From an uncultured Clostridia bacterium (GTDB lineage Bacteria; Bacillota; Clostridia; Lachnospirales; CAG-274), in the NCBI GenBank assembly GCA_947589405.1, contig CANQBT010000070.1, positions 1 to 10,773 on the forward strand: 10,773 nucleotides of DNA. Direction: 5' to 3'. The notes beneath the pieces were generated by a model that worked only from the letters and a program-made list of their open reading frames with translations, did not search any database and was not told where the DNA came from. Shown in pieces: positions 6,373 to 10,773 of the stretch (within the stretch, counting starts at the first letter, position 1; each line of letters opens with the position of its first letter). A program made the translations under genes and the position numbers.

Positions 6373-7509
6373 CTATCTCGGTATGAATCTCCTCAGAAGC
6401 GGTACGTTTTTAATAAGGCTTTCAACGACAATTTCGGCTTCTTCAACAGTATTGTCTGCCGAAAAGCTGAAACGCACAGCGCTTGCACCTCTGCCCTCTG
6501 TTATATAATCCACTATTTTTTTCTTTTCCTTAGCTCTTGAAGAACAGGCTGAGCCTGTGGCAACATAAATTTCTTCGCTTTCAAGAGCATGTAAAAGGAC
6601 CTCGCCCTTAACGTTTTTAAAACTTAAATTCAATATATAAGGACTGCCCTTCTCAGCATCGCCGTTTACATACACATCTTCAAGCTTATTGGTGATATGC
6701 ATAAGTGTATTTTTAACTTCCGATACCCTTTTATAATTACTCTCCATATTTTCAAGAGCAATTTCAACAGCCTTTCCCATTGCCGCTATGCCGTAGGTAT
6801 TTTCGGTTCCGGGTCTGAAGCCCTTTTCCTGACCTCCGCCAAAGTGGAGATTATTTACTCTCAGACCGTTTTTTATATACATGGCACCTATGCCCTTAGC
6901 AGAGCATATTTTGTGACCGCTCATAGTTATAATATCGGCGTACCTGCTGTTTATAGGGTGCTTGCAGAATGCCTGTACGCAATCTGTGTGGAAAACGCAT
7001 TGGGGATTCTTATTTTTTATGACGCTGTATATTTTTTCAATATCCTGTACAGTACCAACCTCATTATTTACATACATTATGCTTACAAGTATGGTGTTCT
7101 CATTTACAGCATTTTCAAGCTCGTCAATGGGAACATAGCCCTTGCTGTCCACGTCCAGAGTCACTATTTCAAAACCCCGTCTTTCAAGCTCCTTAAAGCT
7201 GTCCGTTACGGAAGGGTGCTCTATATTCATCGTTATAACTCTTTTGCCCCTGCGCTTATATGCTTCGGCAGCGCCTAATATGGCAGTATTGTTTGCTTCG
7301 GTACCGCCGCTTGTGAAATATATTTCATCGGGATCCGCCTTTACGGCAGAAGCAATTATTTTCCTTGCCCTTGTAATTTCCTTCTCTGCCTCAAAGCCAA
7401 TGCTGTGAAGCGATGAGGGATTGGCAAAGTTTTTATTCATAAATTCATACATATATTCCATAACCTGCTTCGACATTTTGGTTGTAGAAGCATTGTCAAA
7501 ATATATCAC
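6373..7509 (-). CDS. Cysteine desulfurase, NifS/IscS type, dedicated to ThiI
   Basis: This PLP enzyme takes sulfur from L-cysteine and passes it on as a persulfide; its position directly before thiI points to tRNA thiolation as the main job, as for NifZ of Bacillus. The 378-residue protein opens with the canonical YFDNASTT. It has TSGGTEANN (66-74), His98 in the PLP-stacking IEHPSV, HTDCVQA (175-181), PLP-binding Lys200 in MSGHK, and the persulfide Cys322 in ATGSACSS. The start is a GTG (7507-7509) that overlaps the rsmE TGA stop by three bases (GTGA). GGAGGAG stands close upstream, and the family N-terminus fits exactly. After Lys200 the sequence is ICSAKG where IscS-type enzymes usually have xHGPKG, a small deviation near the active site. 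NifS, IscS and SufS names overlap; the thiI linkage favours the NifS/NifZ group. Confidence 0.95.
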   Translation of the reverse strand: MIYFDNASTTKMSKQVMEYMYEFMNKNFANPSSLHSIGFEAEKEITRARKIIASAVKADPDEIYFTSGGTEANNTAILGAAEAYKRRGKRVITMNIEHPSVTDSFKELERRGFEIVTLDVDSKGYVPIDELENAVNENTILVSIMYVNNEVGTVQDIEKIYSVIKNKNPQCVFHTDCVQAFCKHPINSRYADIITMSGHKICSAKGIGAMYIKNGLRVNNLHFGGGQEKGFRPGTENTYGIAAMGKAVEIALENMESNYKRVSEVKNTLMHITNKLEDVYVNGDAEKGSPYILNLSFKNVKGEVLLHALESEEIYVATGSACSSRAKEKKKIVDYITEGRGASAVRFSFSADNTVEEAEIVVESLIKNVPLLRRFIPR

Positions 7510-8240
7510 GATAGCTCCTCCAGTTCGTATAAAAGTATAACAGAAGCAACAAGGCCTGCCGTTTCTGTCCTCAGTATTCTTTTTCCAAGTGTGACGGAAA
7601 CAATACCCTTTGATACTGCATATTCGATCTCCTTTTCCGAAAATCCGCCCTCAGGGCCTATGAATATGCCTATTGTTCTTCCTCTAAAATTTTTGATAAA
7701 GCCTTTAAGCATACCTTCCCTTTCCTTTTCATAGGGAATTATTGCACCGTCAAGTTCGACAGCTTCATCAACGGCAGCGTAAAAATCCATAATACCGCTG
7801 ACCTTCGGTATTTTACCTCTTCCGCATTGCTTTGCGGCAGACTCGGCGATCTTGTTCCAACGGACAAGCTTCTTATCTTCTTTGCCATCTAATTTCACAA
7901 CGGTATGCTCGGTATTCACAGGCACTATTCTGTCTGCGCCTATTTCAATACATTTCTGTATCACAAGCTCCATTTTGTCAGACTTGGGAAGCCCCTGATA
8001 GAGAGTTATCTTTATATCAGGCTCGCTGTTATTTGTAAATATATCGACTATATTTGCCGTTACGGTCTTTTTGTCTATGGCAGTTATTTCACATTGGTAA
8101 TCTCTGCCTTCGCCGTCGCATACCGTGATCATATCTCCGAGCCTTCCCCTCAGCACGCTGCCTATATGCCTTGCATTATCCCCTTCAAGAGTAACTGTAT
8201 GGTCATTTATACATTTGCTTTCTACGAAAAATTTAGGCAT
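7506..8240 (-). CDS. rsmE: 16S rRNA (uracil-1498-N3)-methyltransferase RsmE
   Basis: RsmE methylates N3 of U1498 in helix 44 of 16S rRNA, using S-adenosylmethionine, on the assembled small subunit. The 244-residue protein has the expected length, with an N-terminal PUA-like RNA-binding domain (about 1-70) and a SPOUT/trefoil-knot domain after it. Family signatures are clear: ESAAKQCGRGKIP (133-145), FIGPEGGFSEKEI (193-205) and LGKRILRTETA (218-228), the last two forming the knot that binds the cofactor. The start ATG comes three bases after the prmA stop, and AAGGAG (complement of 8247-8252) lies in the last codons of prmA. The stop overlaps the GTG of nifS. Both features show a tightly coupled operon. 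Confidence 0.96.
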   Translation of the reverse strand: MPKFFVESKCINDHTVTLEGDNARHIGSVLRGRLGDMITVCDGEGRDYQCEITAIDKKTVTANIVDIFTNNSEPDIKITLYQGLPKSDKMELVIQKCIEIGADRIVPVNTEHTVVKLDGKEDKKLVRWNKIAESAAKQCGRGKIPKVSGIMDFYAAVDEAVELDGAIIPYEKEREGMLKGFIKNFRGRTIGIFIGPEGGFSEKEIEYAVSKGIVSVTLGKRILRTETAGLVASVILLYELEELS

Positions 8241-8243
8241 TGC

Positions 8244-9218
8244 TTACTCCTTTACAGATGTGATACACACCCATTCGTCCTTTGTATTTGTGCTTATTAC
8301 CTTAAGTCCGCACTTGTCAAGTGCTGCATACACATCTTCAATCCTGTCCTTTATAATACCCGAAGCTATGAACACACCGCCCTTTTTAAGCTGCTTCGGC
8401 ACAACAGGGCTTATGGCGCATATAACGTCGGCAATTATATTTGCCACAACAATATCATACTTATCATAGCCTATTTCGTCCTGTAATTTCTTGTTATCTA
8501 CTACATTTCCGCTTGTGACATAGTACTTATCTCTGTCCACGCCGCTAAGCTCAGCATTTTCATAGGCGGTCTTTATTGCATTGGCATCTATATCCACAGC
8601 AAATGCGCTTTTTGCTCCCAATAAAAGAGCTACAACAGAAAGTATTCCGCTGCCGCAGCCTAAGTCCGCCACAACAGAATTTTCATTTACATACTTTTCA
8701 AGCTCCAGCATACAAAGCTGTGTTGTCTGATGAAGTCCCGTACCGAAAACATGACCGGGATTTATATTGAAAACCACCCTGCCTTCTGGATTGTCGACCT
8801 TTTCCCATACAGGCTTTACAAGTATTCTTTTGCCTACATTAAAGGGCTTGTAATAGTCCTTCCATTTATTCAGCCATTCCTCGTCATTGAGATTTGATAC
8901 GGTTTCTATTTCAAGTCTGCCTAAGTCAATACCTATATCCATAGACTTCAAATTGTTTATGGCGTCCTTTATGTGAAGCAATATCTCTTCTCCATATGGA
9001 TTATCGCTTACATATACGGTTATTTTGGTCTCGCCTATAGGCTTGTTAAGCAATTCTTCATCAACATAGTCCCAGTACTGTGAGCTTGTATTGAGAAAAT
9101 CCTTAAGCTCGTTGTCGTCCTCCACCTGTATTCCTGTTACACCCGTTTCAAGCAAGGCTGCCGTCACAGGCTCTATGCCTTCGGTAGTGGTATATATCTT
9201 CACTTCTGTCCATTCCAT
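8244..9218 (-). CDS. prmA: Ribosomal protein L11 methyltransferase PrmA
   Basis: PrmA trimethylates amino groups of ribosomal protein L11 using S-adenosylmethionine. The 324-residue product has an N-terminal L11-recognition domain (about 1-100; MEWTEVKIYTTTEGIEPV) and a class I methyltransferase domain. That domain carries NPGHVFGTGLHQTT (153-166), the cofactor motif VADLGCGSGILS (183-194) and the NIIADVI motif (260-266). The frame stays open upstream to an ATG at 9588-9590, but that start would cross the promoters and run head-on into rlmD. The ATG at 9216-9218 has AGGAGG seven bases upstream and gives the family N-terminus, so it is used here. prmA is the first gene of the prmA-rsmE-nifS-thiI set, 3 bp from rsmE. 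Transcription should start near 9251 from a promoter interlocked with that of rlmD. Confidence 0.96.
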   Translation of the reverse strand: MEWTEVKIYTTTEGIEPVTAALLETGVTGIQVEDDNELKDFLNTSSQYWDYVDEELLNKPIGETKITVYVSDNPYGEEILLHIKDAINNLKSMDIGIDLGRLEIETVSNLNDEEWLNKWKDYYKPFNVGKRILVKPVWEKVDNPEGRVVFNINPGHVFGTGLHQTTQLCMLELEKYVNENSVVADLGCGSGILSVVALLLGAKSAFAVDIDANAIKTAYENAELSGVDRDKYYVTSGNVVDNKKLQDEIGYDKYDIVVANIIADVICAISPVVPKQLKKGGVFIASGIIKDRIEDVYAALDKCGLKVISTNTKDEWVCITSVKE

Positions 9219-9230
9219 ATAAATTCCTCC

Positions 9231-9259
9231 TAGACAAATCAACACAATATTATTATAAT
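9231..9259 (+). promoter_or_regulatory. Sigma-A promoter of the rlmD-type gene
   Basis: -35 TAGACA (9231-9236, one mismatch) and a perfect -10 TATAAT (9254-9259) are separated by 17 bases. Transcription would start near 9266, giving a leader of about 40 bases with AGAGGA ahead of the ATG at 9306. The -10 shares two bases with the -10 of the divergent prmA promoter. Confidence 0.7.
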
Positions 9260-9286
9260 TATAACAGATATGTAAATAAATTACAA
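9258..9286 (-). promoter_or_regulatory. Sigma-A promoter of the prmA operon
   Basis: On the minus strand, -35 TTGTAA (9286-9281) and a perfect -10 TATAAT (9263-9258) are separated by 17 bases, and TG precedes the -10 (TGTTATAAT), the extended form. Transcription would begin near 9251, leaving a leader of about 33 bases before the prmA ATG. Confidence 0.72.
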
Positions 9287-9305
9287 GAATAAGAGGACTG
9301 CATAA

Positions 9306-10667
9306 ATGAGCAAAAAATATACGGATATTGAACTGGAAATAAATAATATAGAGTTTCCCAACAAGGGTATCGGAACATTCAATGATAAAAAGGTGATAGT
9401 CAAAAATACAATTCCCGGTCAGAAGGTCATAGCCGATATAAAGAAAAAGAAAGGTCAGTATGAAGGCAGACTTAAGGAAATAAAAAAAAGAGCAGATTAC
9501 GAAATTAATCCACTCTGCCCTGCCTTCGGTATGTGCGGCGGCTGTACATATCAGAACATAAGCTATGAAAAGGAGCTTGAAATAAAGCAAAAAACCGTTC
9601 TTGACCTCCTTGAAAAGGGCGGAATATCAGGCTTTGAATTTATGGGTATAAAGGGAAGCCCCTGTACGGAATGCTATAGGAATAAAATGGAATTCAGCTT
9701 TGGTGACAATGGTATCGATGGTAAGCTTTGTCTTGGCATGAGAAAGAGAAACAGCTATTACGAAGTGGTAAATGCCGATGTGTGTCGTATTGTACACGAA
9801 GATATAAGAAAAATATTAAGTACAGTACTTGAATTTTTCAGAAAAAGCGATGAAACATTTTATCACAAGACAAGGCATACGGGAAGCTTGCGCCATCTTC
9901 TTGTAAGACGAAGTCATTTTACAGAGGAGATAATAATAGGACTTGTAACCACTTCAGAATTTAAAATCGATACAACTCCGCTTATCAACGCCCTTCTCTC
10001 CATTGAACTCAAAGGAAAAATAAAGGGCATAAGCCATATTATAAATGACGGTGTGGCAGATGTTGTAAGAGCGGATAAAATGATACAGCTTTACGGCGAG
10101 GAATTTTTCATGGAAAAGCTTCTGGGACTTGATTTCAGAATATCCGCTTTTTCATTTTTCCAGACTAATTCAGCAGGAGCAGAGGTACTCTATTCCACAG
10201 TAAGAGAATTTGCAGGAAGCAAAAGCAACAATGTCATATTCGACCTCTACTGCGGAACAGGCACTATTACTCAGCTTATGAGCCCTAATGCAAAAAAGGT
10301 AGTGGGAATAGAAATAGTTGAAGAGGCTGTGAAGGCAGCTGAAATGAACACAAGGCTCAACGGCATTTCCAATTGTGAATTTATAGCGGGAGATGTACTT
10401 AATATGGTTGATAAGCTTGAAGATAAGCCGGACCTTATTATACTTGATCCTCCCCGTGAAGGGATCCACCCCAAAGCCATACTCAAAATAATAAACTTCA
10501 ATGCCAATAGACTCATTTATGTCAGCTGTAAGGCAAGCTCTCTTGCAAAGGATCTGAATGTATTTGAAGAAAACGGGTATAGGGTAGAAAAAATATGCTG
10601 CGTGGATATGTTCCCCGGAACATATCACGTTGAAACGGTGTGCCTGCTGACTAGACAAAGTCTTTAA
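9306..10667 (+). CDS. rlmD: 23S rRNA (uracil-5-)-methyltransferase, RumA/RlmD (RlmCD) family
   Basis: This enzyme methylates C5 of uridine in 23S rRNA (U1939 for RlmD; Gram-positive RlmCD also does U747, and the sequence cannot tell them apart). The 453-residue protein has an N-terminal TRAM RNA-binding domain (about 4-63). Four cysteines for a [4Fe-4S] cluster follow, at 71, 77, 80 (CPAFGMCGGC) and 160 (ADVC). The methyltransferase domain has FFQTNSAGAEVLY (284-296), cofactor motif FDLYCGTGT (312-320), LDPPREG (380-386) and the nucleophile Cys408 in YVSCKASSLAKDL. The usual motif is SCNPxTLARD, so KASS is a mild variant while Cys, Ala and Asp are kept. The C-terminus MFPGTYHVETVCLL is typical. 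The ATG is preceded by AGAGGA with suitable spacing. The gene is divergent from prmA and stands alone up to a hairpin terminator. Confidence 0.95.
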   Translation: MSKKYTDIELEINNIEFPNKGIGTFNDKKVIVKNTIPGQKVIADIKKKKGQYEGRLKEIKKRADYEINPLCPAFGMCGGCTYQNISYEKELEIKQKTVLDLLEKGGISGFEFMGIKGSPCTECYRNKMEFSFGDNGIDGKLCLGMRKRNSYYEVVNADVCRIVHEDIRKILSTVLEFFRKSDETFYHKTRHTGSLRHLLVRRSHFTEEIIIGLVTTSEFKIDTTPLINALLSIELKGKIKGISHIINDGVADVVRADKMIQLYGEEFFMEKLLGLDFRISAFSFFQTNSAGAEVLYSTVREFAGSKSNNVIFDLYCGTGTITQLMSPNAKKVVGIEIVEEAVKAAEMNTRLNGISNCEFIAGDVLNMVDKLEDKPDLIILDPPREGIHPKAILKIINFNANRLIYVSCKASSLAKDLNVFEENGYRVEKICCVDMFPGTYHVETVCLLTRQSL

Positions 10668-10683
10668 ATTCGCAATAAATAAA

Positions 10684-10718
10684 GGGTTGTCACGATAAAA
10701 AGGCATTCGTGACGACCC
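10684..10718. terminator. Bidirectional hairpin terminator after the rlmD-type gene
   Basis: GGGTTGTCACGA (10684-10695) pairs with TCGTGACGACCC (10707-10718), 12 pairs including one G-U, around an 11-base loop. On the plus strand it is followed by CTATGTTTTATTT, a broken T-tract. On the minus strand the trailing sequence TTTATTTATT is a better one. It lies 16 bp after the plus-strand stop and 7 bp beyond the stop of the gene entering from the right. Confidence 0.8.
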
Positions 10719-10725
10719 CTATGTT

Positions 10726-10773
10726 TTATTTCAGATTTTTATTAAAGAAATCTTCTATTTTATCAAAAGGTAT
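10726..10773 (-). CDS. C-terminal end of a convergent gene (runs off the right edge), unknown product
   Basis: Reading leftward from the window edge, one frame gives 15 residues, IPFDKIEDFFNKNLK, then TAA at 10728-10726. The amphipathic, lysine-ending tail looks like a normal protein C-terminus. The stop is seven bases before a hairpin that has a T-rich tail in this direction. Too little is visible to name a family. The call rests on position and the open frame, so it could be chance. Confidence 0.45.
   Translation of the reverse strand: MPFDKIEDFFNKNLK

Noticed and set aside
5923..6540. 205-residue plus-strand frame across the thiI-nifS junction
   Set aside because: It is an antisense shadow rich in Tyr, Phe, Ile and Cys. 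It lacks a ribosome binding site and crosses two well-supported genes.
7905..8486. 193-residue plus-strand frame opposite rsmE and prmA
   Set aside because: Antisense shadow composition (Cys/Tyr/His-rich) and no translation signals; both minus-strand genes are certain.
9219..9590. In-frame upstream extension of prmA (448-residue reading, start at 9590)
   Set aside because: It would cross both promoters and overlap the rlmD-type gene head-on. The ATG at 9218 has a strong ribosome binding site and matches the PrmA N-terminus.
10170..10706. 178-residue minus-strand frame opposite the end of the rlmD-type gene
   Set aside because: It is an antisense shadow whose start lies within the hairpin terminator. 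No domain is visible and the opposite gene is well supported.

Overview
The window comes from a low-to-moderate-GC Gram-positive bacterium, most likely a member of the Clostridia. The reasons are strong AAGGAG/GGAGG ribosome binding sites, a HrcA/CIRCE-controlled groES-groEL operon, an MgtE-type magnesium transporter, the prmA-rsmE-nifS-thiI gene order, a ThiI without a rhodanese domain, and a secreted protein with a copper-amine-oxidase-N-like domain. Order and family are inferred from gene content only. Most of the window is core housekeeping DNA, and I see no phage, CRISPR array, transposase or defence module.

Left part (1-2624). The N-terminus of an M20-type amidohydrolase gene runs off the left edge on the minus strand. 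Between it and groEL lies a gene-free stretch of about 415 bp. It holds the groEL terminator (529-574) and a 306-bp element (210-515) built from two diverged half-units in inverted orientation, each with the same order of motifs and hairpins. This element is the least ordinary thing in the window. Then come groEL and groES on the minus strand, with a canonical sigma-A promoter and a CIRCE operator just downstream of the predicted transcription start.

Middle (2625-3735). An intergenic region carries a divergent plus-strand promoter with an extended -10. It drives a lone gene for a secreted protein whose start is best set at 2831 rather than 2825. A perfect 17-bp hairpin, flanked by A-rich and T-rich runs, terminates both this gene and the convergent mgtE.

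Right part (3736-10773). Reading leftward from 9263 is a tight minus-strand gene set: prmA (L11 methyltransferase), rsmE (16S rRNA m3U methyltransferase), nifS (cysteine desulfurase) and thiI (tRNA 4-thiouridine synthase), with gaps or overlaps of 3, -3 and 9 bp. mgtE follows after a 60-bp gap. The theme is ribosome and tRNA modification: NifS supplies the persulfide sulfur that ThiI uses. Divergent from prmA on the plus strand is a RumA/RlmD-type 23S rRNA m5U methyltransferase. The two divergent promoters are physically interlocked, with overlapping -10 hexamers. The rlmD gene ends at a strong bidirectional hairpin, beyond which the last codons of a convergent minus-strand gene are visible at the right edge.
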